Assembly (NCBI GenBank): GCA_041984885.1
Contig: JBHIXH010000066.1
Location: forward strand, 1-9,484
Length of the DNA: 9,484 nt
Reading direction: 5' to 3'
From: UBA4486 sp041984885
Lineage (GTDB): Bacteria; Pseudomonadota; Gammaproteobacteria; Eutrophobiales; Eutrophobiaceae
Of the stretch, positions 1-6,656 are shown piece by piece. A program made the position numbers and the translations under genes. The notes under the pieces are model-generated. The model was given only the letters and a program-made list of their open reading frames with translations, did no database searches and was not told the DNA's origin. Positions within the stretch are counted from its first letter, which is position 1. Every line of letters begins with the position of its first letter.

Positions 1-130
1 ATGCCCACTGGGTTAGCGCGGCACCGTGCTCGTTGCCCTGCTTCTCCTTTATGTCCAGCGACTTGCGGTACCACTTCTCGGCGGCGGCGAAGTCACGCTG
101 CTCCTGGGCGATTATGCCCAGTTGCAAGTC
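1..130 (-). other. TPR-like segment and join point inside hemW
   Basis: Read on the minus strand, residues 186-220 of the hemW frame contain LGIIAQEQRDFAAAEKWYRK and then SLDIKEKQGNEHGAA. This is the pattern of the near-identical tetratricopeptide repeats found in large TPR proteins of many bacteria, not of HemW. The change falls near positions 116-130, at HemW residues 183-187 (DLQLG). Hand-counted GC is about 62% in 1-120 and about 48% in 121-240, so base composition changes at the same place. The frame is preserved across the join. A short shared word such as CAACTGGGC could have mediated a chimera, because LG is common to both sequences there. An assembly or amplification chimera is my first choice, and a genuine rearrangement is the alternative. 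Confidence 0.7.
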
Positions 131-676
131 CTGCGTGGCTTCACTGATCGTTTGTCCCGGCAGTCCGTACATCAAATCAATATTGATATTCTCAAAACCG
201 GCGTCTCTCGCCGTGTTAAAAGCACGGATTGCCTGTTCAAAATCGTGTATGCGGCCAAGTTGTCGCAGCTGTGAGTCAGCAAAACTTTGCACACCGATCG
301 ATAATCGATTGACACCGGCTTTTTTGTAGTCAGAAAAATTCGCCGCATCTACGGTTCCCGGGTTCGCTTCCAGTGTGATCTCAATATTCGGCTGGTAATT
401 CAGGCGCGCATGTATGGCAGACAACAGGTCGTTAATCGCACGCCCCGAGAACAGACTTGGCGTACCGCCACCGATGAAGATCGATTGAATACGCCTGCCC
501 CAGATGCGCGGCAACTCAACGTCGAGATCGCGAATCAGTGCTGCTACATAATCCTGTTCATTGTTACTGACCTGCTGGAATTCATGCGAGTTGAAATCAC
601 AATATGGACACTTTTTCACACACCAGGGCAGGTGTATGTATAAAGCCAATGGCAGGTTCTCTGTGAACGTGAGCAT
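1..676 (-). CDS. hemW: HemW-like radical SAM haem chaperone, N-terminal half running into a TPR-like tail; partial at left edge
   Basis: HemW is a cytoplasmic radical-SAM protein that binds and delivers haem; it was long annotated as oxygen-independent coproporphyrinogen oxidase. The frame from ATG 676 stays open for 225 codons to the edge. Residues 12-30 hold YIHLPWC, then the cluster motif CVKKCPYC (Cys19, Cys23, Cys26), which is the HemW spacing CX3CX2C. GGGTPS (69-74), EANPGT (103-108), NRLSIGVQSF (123-132) and IDLMYGLPGQT (166-176) follow, as in the family. An in-frame TAA four codons upstream makes ATG 676 the first possible start. No good ribosome binding site is visible. From about residue 185 the protein stops resembling HemW: residues 186-220 read as tetratricopeptide repeat, and the rest of the barrel and the C-terminal domain of a 370-400-residue HemW are absent. 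The N-terminal identity is firm. Whether the downstream join is real is doubtful (see the junction feature). Confidence 0.88.
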   Translation of the reverse strand, partial: MLTFTENLPLALYIHLPWCVKKCPYCDFNSHEFQQVSNNEQDYVAALIRDLDVELPRIWGRRIQSIFIGGGTPSLFSGRAINDLLSAIHARLNYQPNIEITLEANPGTVDAANFSDYKKAGVNRLSIGVQSFADSQLRQLGRIHDFEQAIRAFNTARDAGFENINIDLMYGLPGQTISEATQDLQLGIIAQEQRDFAAAEKWYRKSLDIKEKQGNEHGAALTQWA

Positions 677-680
677 GGCG

Positions 681-694
681 GCACGTTAGCGTGC
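681..694 (-). other. Small hairpin in the hemW leader
   Basis: GCACG and CGTGC flank a four-base loop, giving a perfect 5-bp stem that ends four bases before the hemW ATG. It occupies the place where a Shine-Dalgarno sequence would sit, and none is visible there. The hairpin might limit hemW translation, but a stem this short also arises by chance. The whole gap between the upstream stop (743) and hemW is 66 bases and shows no clear terminator or promoter. Confidence 0.3.
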
Positions 695-742
695 GAGATG
701 CCCGAGGACAAGCAAATGAATAAGATTGAGAGTAAAGTCAGG

Positions 743-3700
743 CTACCGCGGCCACAGATTTGTTTTAGTCAGATTCTGTAACGGCTCCGGTTTACCAATG
801 TAGTATCCCTGTACATAGTCCACCCCGATATCAGCAAGTCGCTGCATGATCTCCTCGCTTTCAACAAACTCGGCAATGGTTTTCAAACCCATCAACTGAC
901 CCACATTATTAATTGACTGAACCATGGCCTCGTCGAACGGGTCCTTGATAATGTCACGCACAAACATACCGTCTATTTTCAGATAATCCACCGGCAGGGT
1001 TTTTAAATAGCCGAATGAGGAAAGGCCGCTGCCAAAGTCATCGAGTGAAAATTTACAACCAAGAATTTTCAGCTCATCAATAAAATGCCTGGCCTTGACC
1101 ATGTCAGATATGGCCGCAGTTTCAGTAATCTCGAAACATAACTGCTCCGGTTTAATCCTGTAGTAGCTGATCAGATCCTTGATGTTATCCAGAAATTCAT
1201 TGTTATTGATGGATGCCCCGGAAAGATTTATTGCCAGGATATCGTTGATTTTATTACTTCCCATCCAGGCCAGAGTATTTTTTACGACCCACTTGTCCAG
1301 TGACGTCATTAAATCATAGCGTTCTGCGGCAGGTATAAAAGCACCGGGCGGCACCATGCTGCCATCTGCATCGACCATGCGAATAAATATTTCGAAATGC
1401 TTGTGGGTATCACCGTTGTCTGAACTTGGACGAATCTCCTGAAAATAAAGACGCAGTCGATCTTCATCGATCGCCTCCTGAATCCGGGAAGCCCAGTGCA
1501 TCTGCCCCCAGCGTTGCTTGACATCACTGTCATCCGGAGAATGGATATGTACCCGGTTCCGTCCAGCATCTTTTGCGGCATAGCAGGCCGCATCGGCCAT
1601 ACTCATTAGCTCGGCGGCGCTTTCAGAATGTTTTGAAATCCCTGCAATACCGATACTGGCGCCTACGGAGAAGGTTCGCTGTTGCCAACTAAAGCGAAAC
1701 TCCTCGATTTTCTTTCGCAACCCCGTTGCAATCTCCTGACCTCGTTCGAGAGAACAGTTATGTAACAGGATGCCAAATTCATCTCCACCCAATCTGGCCA
1801 GTGTATCACTGGCTCTTAAAGACTCGGTCAACAGTGAACTTAACTGACGTAACAGTTCATCACCGGCATTGTGCCCGCAGGTATCATTTACAATCTTGAA
1901 CTGATCCAGATCTACATAGCAGATCACATGATGTTGTGCGTCGACACGTGATTCCTTGATTAACTCAATCAGTCGCTGTTCGAATTCACGCCGGTTTAAC
2001 AGGCCGGTTATCGCATCATGTGTCGCCTGATAGGAAAGTACGCGTTCAAGCTCACGCGATTTGGTAATATCCTGAATAACGATAACACTGCCGATAAGTA
2101 CCTTCTCCCTGTTACGAATTGGCGAACTGGTCAGGTTTATGGAAAGTTCGGTATTGTCCCGGCGTTTGATCAACAAAGGACCCTGGCGAAATATTTCAAC
2201 AGCATCCTTTGGTGTCTCGGTAAAACCGATTGGAATTTTTTCATTCGTGGTTTCATGACACAACTTGAGACTGTCCTGCAGCCTGGTGCCAATAACACTG
2301 GTTTCGCTCTGCCCCAGTATTTCTGCGGCAACAGGGTTTATGTATTTGATATTGTCATTTCCGTCTGTCGTTATCACTCCTTCACCGATCGATTCCAGAG
2401 TTACCTGCGCGTGTTCTTTCTCCATGAATAATTCATCTTCAGCAATACGCTGGCCGGTAACATCACGAATAATCGCTGTATAGGTTTCCTGACTCGCGTC
2501 CTTGCCCGGAAACGTTTTGTATTCGAGTATCATTCGTTCACCTGTCTGATCTTTCCTTACCAGCTCGGAGTCAGTCACACCTGCCGCACGGCCTTTTGCA
2601 TGGAGCCGGGTCCTGGATTCACGCACCCGCAAGTTTGATTCCAGAAACAACTGATCCAGTGATTGCCCAATCGCCACACCCGCTTCAACCTGTAGTAATT
2701 TTTCTGCTCCAGGATTCATACTGGTCAGGATGCCATCTTTCGTGAATGTGATAATACCGTCGCGAATATCCCGGATGATCTGTCGGGTTTTTTTTGTTGT
2801 TTCTTCCAGTGCGTTGACAACGCGATTGTAGCTGCCCGCAATCTGCCCGAGCTCGGTGAATGGTTCGACCGGTGCTCGTAATGAAAAATCAAACGTGCGT
2901 GACTGTCGTTCCATGACTTCGACCAGTTCAAATAACATGGATCGGGCGCCGTGTTCTGCAACGTTTAATCCGATGTATTCTTCCTTTTCACTGACTCTTA
3001 TTGGATTTAACCGATCCATCTTGCCCGAGAGAATCCAGGTAACAGAGAAACACCAGAGCCCACAGACTACGATACCCTCCAGTTGGATAAACAACTGTGT
3101 CATTCGATCATGACCGGTACCGAGAATTTCCGGTTCTGCAAACAGGGCGACTGCCAGCGTACCCCATATGCCGGCAGCCAGATGGACCGGAACCGCGCCG
3201 ACCGCATCATCCACCTGATGACGGAGTAACCAGCGATCGCAGATCAACATGCAGATTGCCCCGATTACGGCGATCATGATGGCTGAAATCGTTCCAACCG
3301 CGTGACAACTGGCAGTTATCGAGACCAGACCAGCCAGGGCACCATTGATCGGTGCCATCACCCGATCCATATCCGGCGACAGGTAGACCTGTAATAGATG
3401 GGCAGTCATCATTCCGGCTGCGGCAGCCAGGATGGTGTTGGTAATGATGCCCGGTATTTCGTGGCTCACTGCCAGCGTGCTACCGCCATTGAACCCGACC
3501 CAACCAACCACAAACAATAACAACCCCAACATGGCCAACGGTAAATTTGATGCGGTGATTGCAACGGGCTGGCCCCGTTCAAACCGTCCAATTCGTGGAC
3601 CGATCCGCAGGAGCAAGGCAAAAGCCACCCAGCCACCGGCACTGTGTACTACCGTTGAGCCGGCAAAATCAACAAAGCCCTCACGCTGCAACCAACCCGT

Positions 3701-4183
3701 TTCACCGGTAAATCCACCACCCCATGCCCAGTGACCGAAGACAGGGTACACAAGGCCGGCAATCAATAATGTAATGAAAATATAGGCGTTGAAACGGACG
3801 CGTTCAGCGATTGCGCCCGAGACGATGGTGGCCGTGGTGGCACAAAACATGGCCTGAAATAAAAAGAAGGTCGCTAACCAGGGTTGATACACGCCAACAT
3901 CGGGGAAATATAGAGTCCCACCGATCCAGCCATTGATCGAACTGCCGAACATTATGCCAAAACCGAACAACCAGAAAACAATGATGACAACCGTGAAATC
4001 AACCGCGTTTTTCAGGGCGACATTAATTGAATTTTTGGTGCGGGTTACACCGCTTTCCAGACACAGAAAACCGCCCTGCATTGCGATGACGAGCACGGCA
4101 GAAAGTAACACCCAGACTAAATCGAGTTCAGTTTTCTCCAGCAACCTTCGTTCCCACCATCTTGATACACTGACGACATACAA
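743..4183 (-). CDS. Ammonium channel-PAS-PAS-GGDEF-EAL fusion, probable ammonium-responsive cyclic di-GMP enzyme
   Basis: Residues 17-413 form an Amt channel in the inner membrane. Aligned by eye to E. coli AmtB, the gate Phe113 and Phe231, Trp154 and Ser235 of the ammonium site, Asp172 (DFAGSTVVH) and the pore histidines His180 and His334 are all kept. The Amt C-terminal motif GLNVAEHGA (405-413) leads into a helical, weakly HAMP-like linker (about 415-465). PAS domains lie at about 466-578 and 590-708. The GGDEF domain (717-880) has intact GGDEF at 799-803 and an RASD inhibitory site at 790-793. The EAL domain (897-1140) has EIF in place of EAL but keeps Glu931, Asn986, Glu1018, DDFGSG (1048-1053), Lys1069, Glu1105 and Gln1125. 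Both output domains therefore look catalytically competent. The inferred role is to couple external ammonium to cyclic di-GMP synthesis or breakdown. No glnK is adjacent, unlike canonical amtB. The start is uncertain: TTG 4183 is the first codon after an in-frame stop and has poor ribosome-binding spacing, while TTG 4144 (residue 14) has GGGA seven bases upstream and would give 1133 residues. Confidence 0.93.
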   Translation of the reverse strand: MYVVSVSRWWERRLLEKTELDLVWVLLSAVLVIAMQGGFLCLESGVTRTKNSINVALKNAVDFTVVIIVFWLFGFGIMFGSSINGWIGGTLYFPDVGVYQPWLATFFLFQAMFCATTATIVSGAIAERVRFNAYIFITLLIAGLVYPVFGHWAWGGGFTGETGWLQREGFVDFAGSTVVHSAGGWVAFALLLRIGPRIGRFERGQPVAITASNLPLAMLGLLLFVVGWVGFNGGSTLAVSHEIPGIITNTILAAAAGMMTAHLLQVYLSPDMDRVMAPINGALAGLVSITASCHAVGTISAIMIAVIGAICMLICDRWLLRHQVDDAVGAVPVHLAAGIWGTLAVALFAEPEILGTGHDRMTQLFIQLEGIVVCGLWCFSVTWILSGKMDRLNPIRVSEKEEYIGLNVAEHGARSMLFELVEVMERQSRTFDFSLRAPVEPFTELGQIAGSYNRVVNALEETTKKTRQIIRDIRDGIITFTKDGILTSMNPGAEKLLQVEAGVAIGQSLDQLFLESNLRVRESRTRLHAKGRAAGVTDSELVRKDQTGERMILEYKTFPGKDASQETYTAIIRDVTGQRIAEDELFMEKEHAQVTLESIGEGVITTDGNDNIKYINPVAAEILGQSETSVIGTRLQDSLKLCHETTNEKIPIGFTETPKDAVEIFRQGPLLIKRRDNTELSINLTSSPIRNREKVLIGSVIVIQDITKSRELERVLSYQATHDAITGLLNRREFEQRLIELIKESRVDAQHHVICYVDLDQFKIVNDTCGHNAGDELLRQLSSLLTESLRASDTLARLGGDEFGILLHNCSLERGQEIATGLRKKIEEFRFSWQQRTFSVGASIGIAGISKHSESAAELMSMADAACYAAKDAGRNRVHIHSPDDSDVKQRWGQMHWASRIQEAIDEDRLRLYFQEIRPSSDNGDTHKHFEIFIRMVDADGSMVPPGAFIPAAERYDLMTSLDKWVVKNTLAWMGSNKINDILAINLSGASINNNEFLDNIKDLISYYRIKPEQLCFEITETAAISDMVKARHFIDELKILGCKFSLDDFGSGLSSFGYLKTLPVDYLKIDGMFVRDIIKDPFDEAMVQSINNVGQLMGLKTIAEFVESEEIMQRLADIGVDYVQGYYIGKPEPLQNLTKTNLWPR

Positions 4184-4198
4184 AAATTAAATTTTGTA
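4179..4198. promoter_or_regulatory. AT-rich imperfect palindrome at the start of the Amt fusion gene
   Basis: The 20 bases from TACAAAA to TTTTGTA are symmetric at 18 of 20 positions, with one mismatched pair near the centre. The dyad overlaps the first possible start codon (TTG 4183) and lies about 35 bases before the second (TTG 4144). It could be a repressor operator or a leader hairpin. Symmetry in an A+T-rich tract is easy to obtain by chance, so confidence is low. Confidence 0.3.
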
Positions 4199-4245
4199 CT
4201 CCCCTGTCTGAAAAGCATTCACTAATCAGTTTCCTGAAGGTATAT

Positions 4246-4256
4246 CGTCACTGACG
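4246..4256. repeat. Short dyad CGTCA-C-TGACG, with a direct repeat near the gene start
   Basis: CGTCA and TGACG flank a single central base in the 148-base gap between rdgB and the Amt fusion gene. The overlapping word CACTGACG (4249-4256) occurs again at 4168-4175, 81 bases away and just inside the longest reading of the gene. The pair could be a bipartite regulatory site, but no known protein is suggested by it. Confidence 0.2.
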
Positions 4257-4302
4257 GTAAAAACTTGATTACATCCGGGCTTGAGTCGGGGGTCAGAGAA
4301 AT

Positions 4303-4319
4303 TGCACCCGGGTGGTGCA
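4303..4319. promoter_or_regulatory. NtrC-type box TGCACC-N5-GGTGCA
   Basis: TGCACCCGGGTGGTGCA is a 17-bp dyad. It matches the enterobacterial NtrC (NRI) pattern TGCACC-N5-GGTGCA at all twelve defined positions, as in the E. coli glnA upstream sites. It lies about 120 bases upstream of the first possible start of the Amt fusion gene, a usual distance for an NtrC activator site. NtrC activates sigma-54 promoters under nitrogen limitation, which would suit an ammonium-sensing product. Against this, no good -24/-12 element (GG-N10-GC) was found between the box and the gene. The same dyad begins 12 bases after the rdgB stop and could form a 6-bp hairpin with a poor U-rich tail, making it a weak terminator instead. 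Confidence 0.55.
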
Positions 4320-4331
4320 GAAACGGGAGAA

Positions 4332-4934
4332 TCAGTTGTCAGACAGCAGTGATACCAGTTTGCGCAAAGCCTGACCACGGTGACTCAGCGTGTTTTTCAC
4401 ATCGGCATCAAGTTCGGCCGACGTGCAATTGCGATCCGGCAGATAAAACATCGGGTCGTAGCCAAACCCGTTGGCACCACGCGGCTCGGTGATCGCCACG
4501 CCGGACCAGATACCTTCCGCAATCAACGGCATCGGATCATCGGCATGTCGCAGATAGACAATGACGCAGACGAAGTGTGCCGTACGTTCATCCTCCGGTA
4601 GCGTGGTGATTTCTGCGATCAACTTCTGCAGATTGTCGGCATCGCTGGCGCCGACACCGGCAAAGCGCGCGGAGTAGATCCCCGGTCGGCCATTCAGCGC
4701 ATCGACCGAGATGCCGGAGTCGTCGGCAATGACCGGATGCGGGCAATATTGCGCCGCATGCCTGGCCTTGATCAATGCGTTCTCGACAAAGCCAAGACCG
4801 GTCTCTTCCACCTCGGGCACGGAAAATTCCGACTGGGAGATGACGCGATAACGGGAATCATCCAGCATGGCATTGATTTCACGAATCTTGCCGGGATTAT
4901 TACTGGCAAGCACCAGCGGTGTTTTATCGGTCAT
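4332..4934 (-). CDS. rdgB: Non-canonical purine NTP pyrophosphatase (dITP/XTP, Ham1 family)
   Basis: RdgB hydrolyses dITP, ITP and XTP to the monophosphates and pyrophosphate, keeping deaminated purines out of DNA and RNA. At 200 residues it has the normal family length. SNNPGKIREI (11-20) is the nucleotide-binding start. ETGLGFVENALIKA (44-57) and ADDSGISVDALNGRPGIYSA (70-89) carry the catalytic acidic residues. GANGFGYDPMF (153-163) and LSHRGQAL (183-190) complete the substrate pocket. ATG 4934 starts three bases after the rph stop, so the two genes are probably co-transcribed and translationally coupled; no strong independent ribosome binding site is visible. The usual next gene, hemW, is displaced here by the Amt fusion gene. 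Confidence 0.96.
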   Translation of the reverse strand: MTDKTPLVLASNNPGKIREINAMLDDSRYRVISQSEFSVPEVEETGLGFVENALIKARHAAQYCPHPVIADDSGISVDALNGRPGIYSARFAGVGASDADNLQKLIAEITTLPEDERTAHFVCVIVYLRHADDPMPLIAEGIWSGVAITEPRGANGFGYDPMFYLPDRNCTSAELDADVKNTLSHRGQALRKLVSLLSDN

Positions 4935-4937
4935 CGA

Positions 4938-5654
4938 TTACCCGGATAAGGCATCAGTCTGAATCCGGATCAATTGCTGAATGCCCTGTTTGGCCAGTGC
5001 CAGCATTTGCTCCAGTTCTTCCTGTTTAAAGGCCACCCCTTCGGCGGTGCCCTGTACTTCAATAAACTCCCCCTGATCATTCATGACGACGTTCATATCG
5101 GTTTCGGCGCTGGAGTCCTCGGCATAATCGAGATCGAGAACCGCCGTGCCGGCATAGATACCGACCGACACGGAGGCCACCTGGTTTAACAACGGGTTTT
5201 CATCAATGGATCCGTTTGCCAATGCATGATTAATTGCGTCAATCAGGGCAACACAGGCGCCGGTGATGGCTGCCGTTCGCGTCCCGCCATCCGCCTGGAT
5301 GACATCGCAATCGATTTGTACCGTATTTTCACCGAGTTTTTTCATATCGATGGATGCCCGCAAGGCACGACCGATCAGACGTTGTATCTCCTGTGTTCGA
5401 CCACTCTGTTTACCGGTCGTGGCCTCGCGCCGCATCCGTGAACCGGTCGAGCGCGGCAACATACCGTATTCGGCCGTCACCCAGCCCTCGTTTTTTCCCT
5501 TTAAAAATCCGGGCACGCCACTGTCAAAACTGGCCGTGCAGATCACTTTCGTGTTACCAAACTCGACCAGTACAGAGCCTTCTGCATGGCAGGTATAGTT
5601 TCGGCTGATTTTTACCGCTCGTAATTCGTCGGCTTGTCTGCCACTCGGTCGCAT
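4938..5654 (-). CDS. rph: Ribonuclease PH (phosphate-dependent tRNA 3'-end exoribonuclease)
   Basis: RNase PH trims tRNA precursors and structured RNA from the 3' end using phosphate, releasing nucleoside diphosphates; the family enzyme is a hexameric ring. Two ATG codons stand in tandem at 5657 and 5654. I chose 5654 because MRPSGR is the canonical N-terminus, the product is then 238 residues like E. coli Rph, and GAGGA lies about seven bases upstream. In this numbering GRTQEIQRLIGR (85-96) holds the conserved Arg86, and DGGTRTAAITGA (122-133) holds the phosphate-binding Thr125-Arg126 pair. The frame is full length, unlike the frameshifted rph-1 allele of E. coli K-12. It is the first gene of the minus-strand block and diverges from yicC, an arrangement also seen in E. 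coli. Confidence 0.96.
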   Translation of the reverse strand: MRPSGRQADELRAVKISRNYTCHAEGSVLVEFGNTKVICTASFDSGVPGFLKGKNEGWVTAEYGMLPRSTGSRMRREATTGKQSGRTQEIQRLIGRALRASIDMKKLGENTVQIDCDVIQADGGTRTAAITGACVALIDAINHALANGSIDENPLLNQVASVSVGIYAGTAVLDLDYAEDSSAETDMNVVMNDQGEFIEVQGTAEGVAFKQEELEQMLALAKQGIQQLIRIQTDALSG

Positions 5655-5680
5655 CATCTTTCCTCGCTGAAAAAGTGGTG

Positions 5681-5686
5681 ATTATA
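5681..5686 (-). promoter_or_regulatory. Candidate -10 box for rph
   Basis: The minus strand reads TATAAT here, a perfect sigma-70 -10 hexamer, 24 bases before the rph ribosome binding site-start region. No good -35 hexamer lies 16-18 bases upstream (AAACCG at the 17-base spacing), so the promoter call rests mainly on the -10 box and its place in the divergent gap. Confidence 0.4.
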
Positions 5687-5707
5687 CAGATTATCATCGC
5701 CCGCGGT

Positions 5708-5735
5708 TTGCCTGCCCCGTCGCAACAGGTAGACT
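5708..5735 (+). promoter_or_regulatory. Candidate sigma-70 promoter for yicC-gmk
   Basis: TTGCCT (5708-5713) and TAGACT (5730-5735) each match four of six consensus bases, with a 16-base spacer. The predicted transcript would begin near 5742, about 44 bases before the yicC ATG. The match is modest, but this is the only plausible pair in the 128-base divergent gap on this strand. Confidence 0.35.
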
Positions 5736-5785
5736 AGCGCAGCAGTTCAAACCCTACCTATAACTAAACAGGACGGATCGACAAC

Positions 5786-6652
5786 ATGATTGCCAGCATG
5801 ACCTCGTTCGGTCGGATTGAGGAAACCACATCGCATGGCCATGTCGTTTGGGACATTCGAACGGTGAATCACCGCTACCTTGATATCAACCTGCGTATGC
5901 CGGAGGAGATGCGCCCGCTGGAGGCATCGATTCGGCAAAAAATCTCCACCAACATCAAGCGGGGCAAGGTGGATTGCAACCTCAGGTTTGATATGGATCT
6001 GGGCGAAGCCTGCGATATTAAAGTGAACGAAGATCGCGCGCATCGTGTCACCGAGGTAGCACGAAGATTGTCCGAACCGAGCACGGCCTTCAGCACGATC
6101 AATCCGATCGACGTCATGCGCTGGCCCGGCGTCGTGGAACGTGATCAGATCGACATTGATGTTGTCGGCGCAACACTGTTGACGCTACTGGATAAAGCAT
6201 TACTCATGGTCAGTGATACCCGCAAGGCCGAGGGCGATAAATTACAGCAGATGATTCGCGAGCGTTGCGAACAAATCCAGCACATCGTTACAACCGTAAA
6301 ATCCGCCATGCCGGAATTGATTCAGCAATTGCATGACAAATATCGCGCCCGTATCAATGAGCTGCTGGAAACACCGGATATGGAACGACTCGATCAGGAG
6401 ATCGTAATGCTGGCACAAAAAGCCGATGTCGCCGAAGAACTGGATCGACTGGAAGCACATTTATCCGAGGTGGACCGCGCGCTGTCTGCCAAAGAACCGG
6501 TAGGAAGAAGACTGGATTTTTTGATGCAAGAGATGAACCGCGAGGCGAACACGCTTGGCTCGAAGTCTGTGCACATTAACATGACAAATGCGTCCGTCGA
6601 TTTAAAAGTCCTGATCGAACAGATGCGTGAACAGATACAAAACATTGAATAA
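5786..6652 (+). CDS. yicC: YicC/YloC-family endoribonuclease
   Basis: YicC proteins are conserved bacterial endoribonucleases; E. coli YicC has been linked to small-RNA turnover. The product has the normal 288-residue length. Visible family motifs are MIASMTSFGR (1-10), IRTVNHRYLDINLRMP (24-39), RKAEGDKL (146-153), DQEIVMLAQKADVAEELDRL (203-222) and RRLDFLMQEMNREANTLGSK (241-260), the last being the signature of the C-terminal domain. The start at 5786 gives the expected MI-SMT N-terminus; an internal ATG at 5798 is therefore rejected. The ribosome binding site is weak (AGGA about 12 bases upstream). gmk begins four bases after the stop, so the two are almost certainly one transcription unit. 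Which RNAs it cuts in this organism cannot be told. Confidence 0.95.
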   Translation: MIASMTSFGRIEETTSHGHVVWDIRTVNHRYLDINLRMPEEMRPLEASIRQKISTNIKRGKVDCNLRFDMDLGEACDIKVNEDRAHRVTEVARRLSEPSTAFSTINPIDVMRWPGVVERDQIDIDVVGATLLTLLDKALLMVSDTRKAEGDKLQQMIRERCEQIQHIVTTVKSAMPELIQQLHDKYRARINELLETPDMERLDQEIVMLAQKADVAEELDRLEAHLSEVDRALSAKEPVGRRLDFLMQEMNREANTLGSKSVHINMTNASVDLKVLIEQMREQIQNIE

Positions 6653-6656
6653 CAGT

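Noticed and set aside
2018..2431. Open plus-strand frame of 137 codons
   Set aside because: It lies antisense inside the PAS region of the Amt fusion gene and shows no recognisable domain; the minus-strand frame has strong family motifs throughout.
743..4183. Stand-alone amtB followed by a separate GGDEF-EAL gene
   Set aside because: The frame is continuous with no stop between the Amt tail and the linker, and the linker is helical and HAMP-like as in fused sensors.
4184..4302. Sigma-54 promoter to partner the NtrC-type box
   Set aside because: I looked for GG-N10-GC on the minus strand. The nearest stretch (CTGATTAGTGAATGCTTT) keeps most of a -12 element but lacks the -24 GG, so no promoter is called.
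4304..4331. Intrinsic terminator of rdgB
   Set aside because: The hairpin is only 6 bp and is followed by AATTTCTCT rather than a T run. It is kept as an alternative reading of the NtrC-type box, not called separately.
6627..6656. GTG start that would lengthen gmk by ten residues
   Set aside because: It overlaps the end of yicC, has no clear ribosome binding site and adds sequence without family support; ATG 6657 fits better.
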